A stretch of DNA of 64,000 bases from Lunularia cruciata (taxonomy: Eukaryota > Streptophyta > Marchantiopsida > Lunulariales > Lunulariaceae), in the NCBI GenBank assembly GCA_948567375.1, contig OX419762.1, forward strand, positions 50,139,034 through 50,203,033, written 5' to 3'. The position numbers were made by a program, and so were the translations under genes. This document shows, piece by piece, positions 48,975 through 61,628 of this stretch. The notes beneath the pieces are model-generated. The model had not been told where the DNA came from and searched no databases. It was given only the letters and a program-made list of their open reading frames with translations. The stretch's first letter is position 1, and each line of letters starts with the position of its first letter.

Positions 48975-49480
48975 TGTAATACCATTAGCTAGAAAAATTA
49001 GCTACAAGTGAAAATTGGCCTAGTAATATCTTTAAAGATGTCATACATGATGGTCTAAGTCAATCAAATAGAGGAGTTACAAAAAGAAGACTTCCATTTA
49101 TAAGCAGAGACCAAAAACACAACTTTAGAGCCAATTTTGGAGGCTTAAAAAAATATTAGGCCTCAAATATAAAATCTTATTCCTCCTCTAATCTTGTTTT
49201 TTCTCATCAAGATCTTTCTTATGGTACCTTTCTATGTTATTTTGAGCTTCCTATAAAAAGATTCCTTTGGTCAAACTTGTTTAATCAACCAAACAAAACA
49301 AGCATCGACATGTCATCAACCCATGCATCTAATCTAAGGGTATAGCTTCCTTGGGGAGATCATCTTTGCTATATAATAAAGAAAGAGTGCTCCATTGAGG
49401 CATTATTGTTTTTTGAGAGCTCCAATCTAATGTGCTTTTGGAGTTCTAATCTTGTGTGCTTTTGTCTTTGAGTTGTTACA
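48975..49480 (+). mobile_element. Solo LTR of family B, forward, with perfect TSD
   Basis: 506 bp, TGTAATACC...GTTGTTACA, plus orientation, with an exact 5-bp target duplication ATGAA at 48,970-48,974 and 49,481-49,485. It is diverged from the B element LTRs and contains CTATATAATAAAG (~49,370) like the other LTR B copies. Confidence 0.92.
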
Positions 49481-49485
49481 ATGAA

Positions 49486-50986
49486 TAACATCACTTGTAC
49501 TCCAAATCCAATGATCTCCTTTGATATTGGGGTATACTCCACGTGGCCATTTCCCTCCAATAACTCACCAGGCCAAGTAACAAAACCACTAAAAGCTAAG
49601 ACTAATGCCATGGTTCTTGTTTGTAATGAACCAAGACTACCGCTACAAAAGTGCACCAATAGGCAGCATACACATCCCTTACTTGAATCTAGCCTATGAG
49701 AAGTTGTCTTCTCCCAATATTAAATGCTAAAACTCATTGGATATAACACTACTCTACCAACTAGCACATCATATGACTTTGCTATTGTTACAATGGGCTA
49801 GGCTCTCATCACAAAACTATCAATTGGATGATTGGGAAAATTTGGACAATGAGCTCCCTACATGTGATATACTATGTAGAACCATCCCTAGAGATTTATA
49901 GATTTGAAATGGACACCTCTCCACATTGGTCTTGTGTAGCCCAAGACCAACAACTACAACCTTTTCCAACATAATAGGCTATGCACTAGATTCTAACAAG
50001 ACCTTTTATGGTGTATAGACCTTCCTTGAAGGTCCTACCAAATGAAAAATCCCACTCAAGTTGTCCAATAAGACAACTCCAAGTGTGAACCTAGCTCACT
50101 CAAATGCAGGTCTAGTTAGTAACTCCTCCAACCTAGCCGTTGTTGCTTGCCATAAGCCATTGGTAGGTAAATGGATCCCATACTCCTGAACCAAGTTGGC
50201 TCTACCATCAAGTACTCATGCTTTAGAAGCAAGAACCTCATGACCTCACAAAGTGTGGCAAATTGGAACATTGGAATTGGGTCATTTCTTAAAGTAAACA
50301 TGTCATTGGTTGAGAACAAGGAGTGCATAATCAATTGAGCCACTCTCAACATCATGCTAGATTCATTCTATGTAATAGTATGTGATTGAAAATTATCTAT
50401 TCCATCATGCATTCCATCATCACCTACCACACCTACACTAGGATGTTTAGGAGCCATGGATATTGTTTGTAGTGCCGCAAAAGATTTGGGAAGTGGGACT
50501 TATCTGCCAACCTCTCCTCTATATAGGTCCAACTCTAGTGATACTCCTTTAGGCCTTTAAGCATGTACTTCACTCCTAGTCATTATGATGGATGCATCTG
50601 CTTGGATTGATCTACACATGAAGCCAATGATATCTCTACCACCAACATAAGAAGTGGAAACCTCAAAACTTGAATCTGATCTCCTTTGAGCTATAGCCAT
50701 GCTAGCCAAAAACAAGAGTAGGTATTGGGCCACTACCAAGTGTAGGTCCTCTACCACCTCATACTCCATGACCTAGGATTCCTTTACCACCTACTATAGT
50801 AGCCTTACCACTCCATGATTTTTTAGTGGAGGTCAAAGTATCAATCACTAGTATGGTCAAATCTATAGCAATGGTTGCATTGTCTTTGAGCTAGCTGTGG
50901 CACTACAAAGGTATCATGTCCATTACCTTGGGTACACTCTCTCTTGTGATGAGGTCTACCTTCATTCCAACAAGCAACACTACTAT
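49486..50986 (-). pseudogene. E1 gag-to-protease region, unrecognised
   Basis: Continuation of E1 between the solo LTRs. Minus frames 50,116-50,355 and 50,557-50,769 are short and carry no motif I recognise. They are listed only as part of E1 by position. Confidence 0.4.
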
Positions 50987-51422
50987 TGTAATAATATGGA
51001 GTTTAAAGATGAGTTAGTCAAGACTAACAAAGTAACAAATTAGCCAAGAATTATAAATATATTCTAAAAGCATCTAGAAAGGCTCTTGGTACCTTCCAAG
51101 TATAGGGTAATTTTTTATGCCAAGTGGCAACTTCTAGGAGGAAGCTTCTTGGGAAGTTTCCCAACTAACTTACCTTGCATGCCAAGTAGGCGGCTTCTAA
51201 AAGGAAGCTTCTCAAGAAGCTTCCGGATTAACTTAGCTTGGACTCTAAGAAGGCGGCTTTTAGGAAGCTGCTTGAGAAGCTTATCAAGAGCCTTGTATGA
51301 TCACTATAAATACCAAAGCCCAAGCTCATGTTAAGCATTTGTAGTTTTCCTCATTCAAGAGTCCCAATGTGATCTTTCACTCTGATTTTCCATTCTCCTA
51401 TTTTTCTCTTCAGTCTTTTACA
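50987..51422 (+). mobile_element. Solo LTR of family A (in E1)
   Basis: 436 bp, TGTAATA...TTTTACA. Flanks ACTAT and ACTAC differ by one transition, a probable target duplication ACTAC. It has GAAGCTTCtcaaGAAGCTTC at ~51,204-51,223 and a TATA box CTATAAATACC at ~51,303, i.e. a heat-shock-like module upstream of a core promoter. Confidence 0.9.
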
Positions 51423-52430
51423 ACTACCTATTGGTTATTGTTGACTAAAATTGAGGGTAAAGGTATAGGTGCATTAGGCTCTCCATAAGATTGGGGTTTC
51501 CACTCTTATCTCAAAACCCAACATGGTGTAGTGCACTCTACTACACTCTAGAAGAAGTAATAATTATAGATGAGGTTTTCCTACCAAATCCAAATGTCTC
51601 CACTCTCTCCACCATGTTGAGCTTAATGCACTTTTCTAAACCAAAGACCACCACCAAATTCAATGATGTAGCATGTAACAACATAACATTGCATACTTTA
51701 TGTCACAACTCCCTATCTAATATGTCATACAAAAATTAGATTGCTTGGGCCTCAATATCTCCTTGAGTAAAATTGATCAACCATCACATACAAGTCTATG
51801 CCTTGTGTAGGCTCTCTCTAGCTTTTGATTTGAAATCTTGCAAGCTCTTTAGCTTGTTAATTTTCACTCCTTGGTAGTTTTGCATCAAGCATTGAAAGAA
51901 CTCTACCATGGAGTTTAGCCTCAGTATTGCACCACCTCCTATAGTATTCCTTCCATTCACAATAGCACCATCACTAACTAGTGCATCTTTGTTGGATACA
52001 CTAGTGCTACTCGAGCTAGAACTTGTGGGTACTATTGATCTACTTCTAATGAAGCCTGAAGTGATGGAGATGTAATTCAAAGACAAATATTTTCTCCATA
52101 GATCAATTTCCTCCAAGTGAGCTCTCCTTAACTCATGGTATTCAATCATTGGTGAAGTCTCCAAAGTGTTGGAACAACCCCTTCTATGCCATGAAGAGTG
52201 TGAATAAAGTCAAGTTCTGCATCTACTATGGATCACACCAATTATAGAACTCCTCGATGATACCCACTATATTAGAGTTTGGGACTTGGGACCTTTAAAG
52301 GCCCCATAAATCTTGTCCATTGTCCCACAACAACAATGTGGAATAAAATTTTCACTCTCAATTAAATCAGCTCATGTGTCACACTCCAAGTTGGAATCAA
52401 TCTACTCCCTCTTTGGAACTTTAGATAAGG
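51423..52430 (-). pseudogene. E1 gag, main part
   Basis: Homologous along its length to 1-950. The open part 51,796-52,164 (minus) preserves YHELRRAHLEEIDLWRKY, a Ser-rich linker and NSMVEFFQCLMQNYQGVKI. Compared with copy 2 it has lost most CG dinucleotides through C-to-T and G-to-A changes. It is interrupted at 52,430 by a copia-type LTR and continues at 54,437. Confidence 0.88.
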
Positions 52431-54436
52431 TGTTGTGAAGTGTACTACTTACTCATTAGGAAACCAATTTCATTATGTTTCAATATAATTTCTTCCAAGT
52501 TCTATAATGCATGTTATGTTAATATTAACATCATATGGGATGATTTGTGGGTTTCTTTTGGTGGATCTACCATGGGTTGATCTAGTAGTTTCTTTATAGG
52601 TTAATCTATGGGTTTTTCTACTAATCTATGGGCTTCTTTATTGGTGGATCTACGGTTTCTCTATGTGCTGATCTATAGCCTAATCTATAGGTTTCTCTAC
52701 ATGATGATCTATGTGCTTCTCTATGCGCAGATCTACTATGGCTTATCTATGGGTTTCTCTATAGGTAGACGTACTACAATTTACTAGCTAAGGTAGAGGT
52801 AGTTTGCATTGGGACTGATTTGTTTGTGGATACTAAACCACATAGGATGTGTTTCATCATGTTGGAAGCACATTCTCAAGAGATTTTTATCATCACCAAG
52901 ATCATGGCAAAAAAAATTTCTAAAGAAGAAGTTATAACCATTTGAATTTCCCTAAACTTGATTTCTTGAACTAAAATCTTGCATTGAATTCTTGTGGAGT
53001 GACTCCATAGTTGAATCTTGCAGTTTCACATTAGGGCTGATTTATTTATGGATATTAGTCCAAATAGTGCATGCTTCATATCATTGGAACTGCCTTCTCA
53101 ATAAATGTTTGTCAATACCAAGATCATGGAAAATGGAAGATTGAAAAGAAGTTGAAACTATTTGAATGTATATGTTTCTTGGACTAGACTCCCACACTAA
53201 ATTCCCATAGTAAAACTTATGTAGTTAAATCTCACACTTCTCATAAGGGTTGATTTCTTTGTGGATAGTAGCCATACTAATGTGCGCTTAACTTCATTGG
53301 AGACTCTTTCTTGAGAGCTTTTTTTAGATACCAAGATCATGGCAAATGGAAGTCCATAGAAGATGTTACAACCATTTAAATTTCCTTGTTTCTTGGACTT
53401 GATTCTTGCAAAATTCTCATAATTGGATCCTATAGTTCACATCAGGGCTGATTTCTCCATGGATTTTTGTCCAAGTAGTGCATAGTTCATCTTGTAAGAA
53501 ACACCTTCTCAAAAGATTTTCATAGACACCAAGATCATGGAAAACTAAGATCTAGAGAAGATGTTACAACCATTTGAATTTTTGTGTTTCTCAAACTTTG
53601 TTTTCCTTGGACTTGATTCCCAAACTTAGGGTTTCAATCTACATGTTTACTTGCATATCATTTGGCTATTACTTGCACACATGTGTTGGATTTTGAGATT
53701 CCTTATTTAAAGTAGCACGCCTTGTCCATGAGAGTGTTGTTGTTGGTTAATTAATTTCTCCAAGAGTGTTGCTCAAGAAGATAAGTGTTACCATGCAACA
53801 AAACTAGTGAGGAGGAGAATTTTGGTTGATAATTGTTGAAGTATAACAAGGATTTTGGATGGTGGATGAGGTTTTGATTATAATAATCAAGCTTCTTGGG
53901 ATTGGGGATTTTGGGCAATGGAAGACGTTCTTATTATGGTGATCAAGCTTCTCACATTGGGGATTATAGAATGAGCATGGGAATTGAAGATATTTTAAAT
54001 TGATTGAAAAGGGTCGATCAAGAGAAGGATTCATGATTTTAAAATGTCAAGAGAAGGATTTGAGAGACAAGAGGGTTAAAATTAATCAAGTAAGATGTTT
54101 AGAGAGAGTGGGTTCTAGTAGAAGACATTTTTCAAAATCAAGGATCTAAGGAGTATATTTTAGAAGGAGTTTATGTTCTTTAAGAAGTGAGATCAAAGAT
54201 ATTATTCTTCATAAAATTACAAAGAGAATTGTACTTTGTAAATATCTAAGTAAATATTTTGCATCCAATAAATTTTTTATACTATGGATATTCCAATACA
54301 TTTTACCCATTATGTTTGGAATAAAAATGAGTTTTAAGAAGTATTTGGATCAAGCTAGTAATTATATCCAAACAGATCCATGTCTATTCCACAAGGATAC
54401 CAATCTCCTAGTAATTGGAAACTAAACTCCACAACA
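52431..54436 (+). mobile_element. Solo copia-type LTR, 2 kb, with internal tandem repeats
   Basis: Bounded by TGTTG...CAACA and interrupting the E1 gag sequence. Right flank ATAGG and left flank AAGG are compatible with a decayed ACAGG duplication, as copy 2 has ACAGG at this position. The middle (52,812-53,600) holds four ~210 bp units that resemble part of the copia-1 LTR (41,735-41,860). Orientation follows copia-1. Confidence 0.7.
52812..53600. repeat. Four ~210 bp tandem units within the copia-type LTR
   Basis: Units start at about 52,812, 53,025, 53,236 and 53,440. Each has GGGCTGATTT(C/A)T, a GTGCxT(A/T)xTTCAT string, CACCAAGATCATGG and AACCATTTGAATTT. Confidence 0.85.
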
Positions 54437-54871
54437 ATAGGCTAATACCAAGCACCACTCCATGTCAACCCATTGCATATTGCAACAAAATTTCCTCTAG
54501 AATCACCAAAGAACTTTATTGTGATAATGTACCCCACACCGCAACTATAATCACCAAGTACCATAACAAACCAAAGACCACCCATTATTATAACTCTAAC
54601 TATGATATCTACACTTGGAGAAATGGTAATCTATAACTTGTCATCATAGCATATACTATCACGGTCAACAAGTCATCACTTCCTACCTCATCAAAAAGAA
54701 ACATAAATAGTCTGATTGGTCCTTGCTCCAACTTCACTACTAAGAGCACACTAGAGCACTAACACTCTTAATATCAAGGTACCTCACACAAACAAGAAAT
54801 AGAGAATAAAGTGATTCCAATCATAAAAGATCTCAATGATAACACTCCATCTCACAAATCAAAATGAAATT
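54437..54871 (-). pseudogene. E1 gag start and leader
   Basis: Homologous to 950-1,450 of copy 2 (CCAAGCACCACTCCA, AACCCATTG, AGAATCACCAAAGAACT). It contains the start of gag and the untranslated leader. Confidence 0.75.
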
Positions 54872-54884
54872 GGCTCTATCACTA
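54872..54884 (-). other. Candidate primer binding site of E1
   Basis: The plus strand GGCTCTATCACTA is a decayed version of the copy-2 site at 1,451-1,463 and lies at the same place between leader and LTR. Confidence 0.4.
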
Positions 54885-54888
54885 TTTT

Positions 54889-56152
54889 GTGTTTTCCATT
54901 AGAGTGTTTATCTACTCTTATGCTACTAAGATTACCAAAAGTGGGATAGAAAATACTCTCCTAGCCAAAGCTACATGAGTATAGGTATAAATCCACCAAT
55001 CTTTAGGATAACAAGTCTAGGGTATCAATATAGGAAGTAGATATCCAAGGTTCAAACTCTATTGCGCATAAGCTTGAAAGGTGAGCTGATTTTGCCAAAT
55101 TACAACTAAAAACTCAACTAAACTAGCTAATCTCTTGCCAAAAAGTTTTTAGGCCTTCATACTCTCTCTAGCCTTATCCTCTAAATACCAAAATTTAACC
55201 AAATGAGGTCGTTCTTCTTGTCAATTTGAACCCTCTCTAAATAAGGTAACCTTGATCTAACTTGGCTACCAACGCCTTGGTGACCTCCAAGTGCTGACCA
55301 CCTTGAGTACTTGCTCTATCAAATTGGGTCAAATTAAGGAGATGGAAAACTCTAAATCCCTAATTTGGGAGGAACATGTTCACAAATTTGACTTCAATTT
55401 TGCTTTTCAAGTTCAATTCACAACATCTTCAATTTTGTACCTTTTTACCTTGATTTCACTATCTTGTGCTCAAATCAAATGCAACTTTAGTGCAATTGAA
55501 CATTAATAGGTTTGATTTTAGAAATTTTATAATTGCTTTTGCATCAAGTCTAACAAATCTATCAAAATTTAGAGCAAATCAAGCAATGCTTTTACACACT
55601 ATCATTTTGACTAAAATCAAAGAAAAATTAAAGGTATCATCAATTTGCAAAGCCTAGATATACCACCAAAATCTTCAATTCTTACACTTAATCTCTCCTC
55701 TCTCTCATTTCTTTGATGTAATCAGCTCAATTCATGCATTCAACTTTGACCAAACTCAATCACTCAACTCAATACTACCAATAACACATTGATTATAATC
55801 AAGTCATACTTATTCTAGCTAAAAGATTTCAATAGATGCTTGCAAACCTCTATCCACCATAACCAAGAGCTCAAATGCTCAATATTAGAGAAGTGAGCTC
55901 TCTAGAATTACATTTTTAGATGTGCCTCTTTGGACTCAACCTAGCACACCAACTCTATTAAGATCATTGATGATGCAAATGATGTAACTAACAATAGCTC
56001 CAACGGTATGATCAATAATTGTAACACAAAATTTGGCCACCATGAATCAATCTCTGAGCAAGTTCTAGTATAATTATCATTGCCAAGTCTAACACTCTAG
56101 CATCTAAGTAAAATATTTTTGGCATTGCAAATCTGATGACAAGGCAACCTAT
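54889..56152 (-). repeat. 5' LTR of E1
   Basis: About 1.26 kb homologous to 1,466-2,837. The right end is defined by the return of the copia-2 reading frame at ~56,153. It is more AT-rich than copy 2 because of transitions. Confidence 0.68.
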
Positions 56153-56186
56153 TATAAGCTATCATTGATTGCAAGTTAGTTGTTAG
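56153..56186 (+). pseudogene. copia-2 pol, part 2 (34-bp sliver)
   Basis: Plus strand reads AIIDCKLVVS in the copia frame. Across the family-A insertion the frame continues as RNISFNEL at 61,634, giving the usual copia junction of integrase C-terminus and RT. This sliver proves that E1 and family A are separate insertions. Confidence 0.78.
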
Positions 56187-56506
56187 TGTAATAATATCAA
56201 ATTAGTAGATGAGTTAGTAGAGGCTAATGAATCAATAAACTAAGCCAAATATAACTAAGAATACTTGGAATCTTCTTGGTACCTTCCGAGGATAAGGTAA
56301 CTTGTACACCAAGTTAATAGTTAGCTCAGCTTGTATGCCAAGTGGATGACTTCTAGAAGAAATTTTCCTTAGAAGCTTCTCAAGAGCCTTGTATTGCTTC
56401 ACTTAAATACCAAAGCCCAAGTTCATGCTAAGTATTTGGAGTTTTTCTCACTTGAGAGTTTCAATGTGATCTTCTATTCTTATATTTCTCTCTTTGGTCT
56501 TTTATA
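56187..56506 (+). repeat. 5' LTR, family A (full element)
   Basis: 320 bp, TGTAATA...TTTATA; shorter than the other family-A LTRs, with the heat-shock-like region partly deleted. Confidence 0.85.
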
Positions 56507-57059
56507 TTGGTATCGTAGCACAAATGGAATGGATAGAATCTATGGACCACCAAATCTATTTCTCCTAAACTATTGGAATTTTTGTGTCCATGTACTACCA
56601 CATCATCATCTCACATAGTTCAGCATTTATACTTTGGGTAGAAATTTTTTGAATGCAATCACTTTGTTTGATGAACCATTGATCCTTCTAATTCTAATTG
56701 TAAGTTATGAGGAACGGCATATATGTTGTATCTATTCATTAACTTAGATCGGTGTAAGTAGGTAGTTTGGTAGATTAGTATTCATGACAACAATGCCCAA
56801 AATTATCATTGTTATGTAGTAATAGATTGAGCACCTTCCTTGATTGTTGAAGGAGTGAGATCATGATAATCAATTCAAGAGCAAGTAAAGAGAGTAGAAT
56901 TTTGAGAACGACAAGATTGAATTTGATTTTTGAAGCCAAAAGCTATTTAAAGGCTAATATCTATTGGGTGCAATAAAGAATTTTGTATTTGATTGTTAGC
57001 ATTATTTTGAAGTTACAAATCTTTTGGATGAATAAGGATACATTCTCTTGGCTTTGAGC

Positions 57060-57620
57060 CAATTAGATGGAGTTGCAAAACCATGATGATGATTCTAAGT
57101 AGAGCAAGTTCAATGGTGATGTGTGCTCCAATCTTGACACACAAAGAATTCAAGCAGAGAGTAATTAAGCAATTCCAAACAATGAATGTTGTACAAGATA
57201 GACTGGAAAAATTGAAGCATAGTGGTTATACAAGGAGCTAATCACTCAATTCCAAAATACAATAATGCAAATTTTGGAAATATTAGAAGGTAAAGCTTTG
57301 GATTGATTTGTAAGAGTCTTGAAATCATCAACCAAATTGAAAATAACCATATGTAAGCCCAAAAACTTGGAAGAAGCCATGCAATTGGCTGAGCAATTTG
57401 ATTCCTTTTTTGTCACAACTTGGTTTGATCCCGGCCTTCACAACTTGCAAACATACCATACACTAGTGGAGGAGTTGGCACCAATGGAAATTGATATCAT
57501 CCATTGGAGACCACTTTGCATTATAAACAAGAAAGATTGCAACAAAATGATGGTTGATTCTATTGTCACCAAAATTTACATTGTTTTAAAGAATGGAAGA
57601 TTTGACTCATTGCCCAAATG
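57060..57620 (+). pseudogene. Gag of family A element
   Basis: Plus-strand Gag remnants. The open part 57,319-57,621 has LKITICKPKNLEEAMQLAEQ, typical of Retrotrans_gag C-termini (NPKTLEEAIxLAExxD), and a degenerate zinc-knuckle area near 57,530-57,600. The start near 57,069 is interrupted by stops. Confidence 0.75.
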
Positions 57621-57899
57621 AAGTTCTTGAAGCATGAGGATCAAGTGAACAAAGAATCCTAATAAGAGATATCAAGCCTCTTATTGAGAACCTAATTTAT
57701 TCTAATAGGATTGAAAGCTTGACCTATGCAAGTTTGATACATTTGCAAGATATGATATTTAATTGTGGTTATAGGATGTTGGTTGATTATGAAAGTTTTG
57801 AGAATTATATTTCCATGCAATTAGAAAAGTAATTATATATTCTTATCAAGTCATTATCTGGAAGGAAATTGATGATGGAAAATTGTAAAAAAGGTTCTT

Positions 57900-59520
57900 C
57901 ATTCTATATCTCACATCTTGTTACATTGAAGAATGGGAAGAAATAGTTATAATGTATGAGATTTGTAGTAGCTCTCCTACATTACAATATCATTTTAGAT
58001 CTCCTTGGCCTTGAAGGTCATAAGATTTAATTTGATTGGACCCAATGATAAATTCAAGTACAATACAAAAGTAAGATTCACTACTCTTAGGTTGTTTTTC
58101 ACCTTTGAGTAAAACACCTAAGAGTAGTGAGTCCCAAGATATAATTTTCTTATTATAGCCGCTATAGAGCAAGCTTTGGATGAAGATATTCTTGTTTTCA
58201 TTGTTGTGTTGATCAAGCAAATTACACAAGGAGAATCTTATAAGAATAAGAAGCTTCAACAAGTAGTGGTTGATTAAATAGTTTAGGAGTTTGCAAATGT
58301 ATTTTTGGATGATGTTCCAAAGGGGTTATCTTATGATCAAGGTATGCACTTCAAGATCAAGCTATTACTAAGTAGTACTCTAATGAGCAAACAAATCTAT
58401 TTGATTTCATTGAATGAGTTAGAAGAGCTTTGAACAACACTAACCAAGTTGTTGGGGAAGGATTTCATACAATACAATATATCCCCTTGGGGAGCACTAG
58501 TACTGTTTGTACTAAAGAAGGATAGAGGATTGTGATTCTATATTGATAATTTAGATCTCAATAAACAATCCGTGAAGAATGTGTATCCCTTGTCTCAAAT
58601 TGATGACTTGTTAGATCAATTAAGTGGAGCACAAGACTTCGCCAAGTTGGATCAATGAATAGGTCATTGGAAAATTCCAATTGGTAGATAAGATGTGTAG
58701 AAGATGCCCAAGGCATGGGCATTTTGAATGGAGAGTTTTACCTTTTTGGCTCACTAATGCTCCAAGAATCTTCATGGATCAAAATGCAATGGATGTTAGA
58801 TGAGCTATTGGATCAATATGTAGTAGTGTTCTTGGATAACATTTTGATATAAAATAAGATAGAAGAATTACACAACAAGAAGAACACAAGAACTACATTC
58901 AAGAAGTCTTGAGATGACTATGGTAGTAGATGTTCTACTTCAAAAACTCCAAGTATGCCTTTTGGTACAAGGAAGTTTACCTTCTTGGACCATAAGGTTT
59001 CAATAGGGGGGAACAAGATGCAAGAGGAGAAAATCAAGGCCGGTAGCAATTAGTCTATTCTTAAGGATGCCATGGAAGTTTGGGGATTTAATGGACTAGA
59101 AATTTTTTACTAACAATTCATCCATTTTTATGCTCATATGACCACACCAAACATTGATCTCCTAGTGAAGATAGCAAGCTTTGAGTGGACACCCAAGCAC
59201 AAAGAAAAATTCAAGAAACTAAAGCCTATGGTGTCCTCACATCCCATTTTCCAACCATGTGATCCTCAACTACCTTGTATGATTGATTTTGATGCTTCTA
59301 ACTTTGTGATTGGAGCTATGATGCAACAAGAATTTCTTGATATATTACATCTTGTTGCCTTTTTACCTTGTTAACTAAATACAACAAAAAAGGAATTATT
59401 CTACTCAAGATCAAGAACAATTGGCAATGGTATACACCAAAAAGATATGGAGATATTACCTCTTGGGGAAACAATTGATCATGCAAATTGATCTCAAACC
59501 TTTGTTGCAAACCAAATCTA
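57900..59520 (+). pseudogene. Protease, RT and RNase H of family A element
   Basis: Remnants in order. A protease tail is at ~57,960-58,050. RT follows from ~58,270 (VFLDDVPKG-like) through a YxDD box reading FLDN at ~58,830. The RT-RNase H connection is 59,138-59,374 (MTTPNIDLLVKIASFEWTP, QLPCMIDFDASNFVIGAMM), and RNase H continues to ~59,510 (QIDLKPLLQT). Stops every few dozen codons. Confidence 0.82.
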
Positions 59521-59839
59521 TTGATTATGTTTACTCTTCATGTGAAGCACATGAAGAGTCAATATAATCAATGGAAAGAAAATTTATTTTTGTTTGATAT
59601 CAAGTTTGATGACAAACCCTAAAAATTCTATCCATGCTCTATCACAATGACTTGATTTGAATATTCTTCTTGAATCTCTTGTGATAGTAACAATCACCTT
59701 GGTATTGAAAGACTCAAAGGTACATATAGAGTTCAAGACTTCTTTACAACAAGACCACTTCCTTCATCTTATGCAAAGTCATCTTGTAGCACATGACAAG
59801 AAGTACAACACTTGTTAAATCAAAGATGAGCTTCTACTT

Positions 59840-60760
59840 TGCAAGAACCAAATCTACATCCCAATTATGAGAAATCTACAATTGTTGCAACTTCAAGAAG
59901 TGCATGACTTACCAATCATTGGTCACATAGGAATTGACAAGACCTTGAATACCCTATAATATCAATGGTGGTGGCCAAACATGGCATGAAAGATTCAAGA
60001 AATTGTTTGATTTTGTGAGAGTTGCCAATGTAACAAAACCAACAACTAGAGACCAAGCAGACTACTCCAACCACTCCACATCACATTTTCCCAATAAGAA
60101 CATGTGAGCTTAGATCTCATCACATCCTTACTAAATATGAACCAAGGCTATATAGCAATCATAGTGTTTGTTGATAAGCTCAACAAGCACACTCATTTGG
60201 CGCCTATCCTAGATATAGTGGATGCTCCAACATTGGTCTATATTTACTTTAGCATCATCTTCAAGCACCAAGGATACCCCACGTATCATCTTTGATCATG
60301 ATCTTCAATTTATTGGTGAATTATGGCAAGTGCTCTTCAAACTACTTAGCAATAAGTTTGCCTTGGCTATGGCTTAACATCCTCAAATTGATGTGCAAAC
60401 CAAACAAGCCAATCACACTTTGGAAGATATGCTATGTGTTTTTGTCAACTATCATCGTACCAATTGGATACTTATCTTGTAATTGCCAAATTTATTTGTA
60501 ACAATTCCAAGCAAGCAAGTACAAGATTCTCTCCTTTCTTTTTCAATTATGGCCCAGATCCACTTGTTCCAAAATCTCTTCTTGCTCCATCACCATCTCA
60601 AGTCCCCCATAATTCCACCTTCTTGTCCATGTTATCTAAATTCTTACACCAAGCTAAGTCTCATCTTCTTGTTGCTCAAAATTGGAAAAAGAAATATATT
60701 TATTGACATCATCATAATCTCATCTTTCAAGTAAGTAATCAAGTCGTGCTATCCTCTAGT
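59840..60760 (+). pseudogene. Integrase of family A element
   Basis: Plus-strand integrase remnants: a zinc module (VHDLPIIGHIGIDKT; FCESCQCNKTNN-like near 60,015), core start MSLDLITSLL with FVDKLNKHTHLAPI (60,104-60,295), and later pieces to ~60,700 (STRFSPFFFNYGPDPLVP). Several frameshifts. Confidence 0.82.
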
Positions 60761-61219
60761 AAGCTCTTTCTCCCTCTTGATACCCAAGTGCATAAACTTG
60801 ATCTAACTTAGATAGGTCCATTAGATATCACTAAGATCATTTCTACTCCTGTCTACAAAACTGCATTTCTTAGTCATATGCAAATCCATCCTATCTTCCA
60901 TATTTCAAAGTTAAACCCTATTTTTTTAACCTATCTTCCTTTCCTTCTTATATCCAACCTTTTCTGCCTCATTCTTTATGATCATTAACATGAGTCCCTA
61001 TTAATGATCATAAAGAATATGAAGTCAATCTTACTCTTGCCTAAAGGGACATCCAACATTCTCACCACATACAAATTGAGTATAAGGTCTTGTGGAAGTG
61101 ACATCCACTTCATGATACAACATGTGAACCTTTCTCATTGCCAAAATGTTCAAATGGCCATACAAGAGTTTGATGATTCCATTGCAATGAAGATGTCACC
61201 AACTAGTGGTGGAAAAATA

Positions 61220-61628
61220 TATAATAATATGGAGTTAATAGACACGTTAGTAGAGGCTTGTGAGTTACTGAAATAAGCCAAATATAGTTAAGAATTTTAA
61301 GAATGTTATAGAAGCATCTAAGAAGCTTCTTGAAGCTTATAGAAGCTTCTTGGTATAATGTTCTAGAAGCACTTAAGAAGCTTTTAGGTACCTCCAAGGA
61401 TCCATTAACTTGTACACCAAGTTAACAACTAGCTTATAATGTATGCCAAGTAGATGGTTTCTAGAAGAAAACTTCATTGGAAGCCTCTCAAGAACCTTGT
61501 ATTGATTCACTACAAATACCAAGGCCCAAGTTCATGCTATGCATTTGGATTTCCTTTCACTTGAGAGTTCCAATATGAACTTCCACTCTAATCTTCCATT
61601 CTTCTATTTCTTTCCTCTATCCTTTACA
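61220..61628 (+). repeat. 3' LTR, family A (full element)
   Basis: 409 bp, TATAATA...TTTACA. It carries the strongest heat-shock-like array of the window (61,322-61,368) upstream of a decayed TATA box (~61,509). Confidence 0.9.
61322..61368 (+). promoter_or_regulatory. Heat-shock-element-like array in family A 3' LTR
   Basis: GAAgcTTCttGAAgcTT at 61,322-61,338, GAAgcTTC at 61,342-61,349 and TTCtaGAA at 61,361-61,368. The first is a canonical run of inverted GAA boxes with 2-bp spacing. It lies about 140 bp upstream of the TATA position. Function inferred. Confidence 0.55.

Larger units (their letters stand above)
32743..56152 (-). mobile_element. Ty3/gypsy element E1 (PHD-integrase), with nested insertions
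   Basis: Minus-strand LTR element recovered in pieces. The right LTR is 54,889-56,152, leader and gag 51,423-52,430 plus 54,437-54,871, middle region 47,554-50,986 (interrupted), RT/RNase H 45,104-46,517, integrase 41,064-41,530 plus ~33,690-34,464, PHD finger ~33,550-33,690, and left LTR remnant ~32,849-33,284. The domain order is that of a Ty3/gypsy element, and reading frames rejoin across the insertions. It lies inside the copia-2 pol frame. That gag and pol belong to one element is inferred from orientation, order and frame continuity. Confidence 0.75.
56187..61628 (+). mobile_element. Complete, decayed gypsy element of family A
   Basis: 5,442 bp with LTRs 56,187-56,506 and 61,220-61,628, a primer site at 56,508 (TGGTATCGTAGC), and gag, protease, RT, RNase H and integrase remnants in order on the plus strand. 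Flanks GTTAG and ATCAA differ only by transitions, so an original GTCAG or similar duplication is possible. No domain is intact. Confidence 0.9.
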
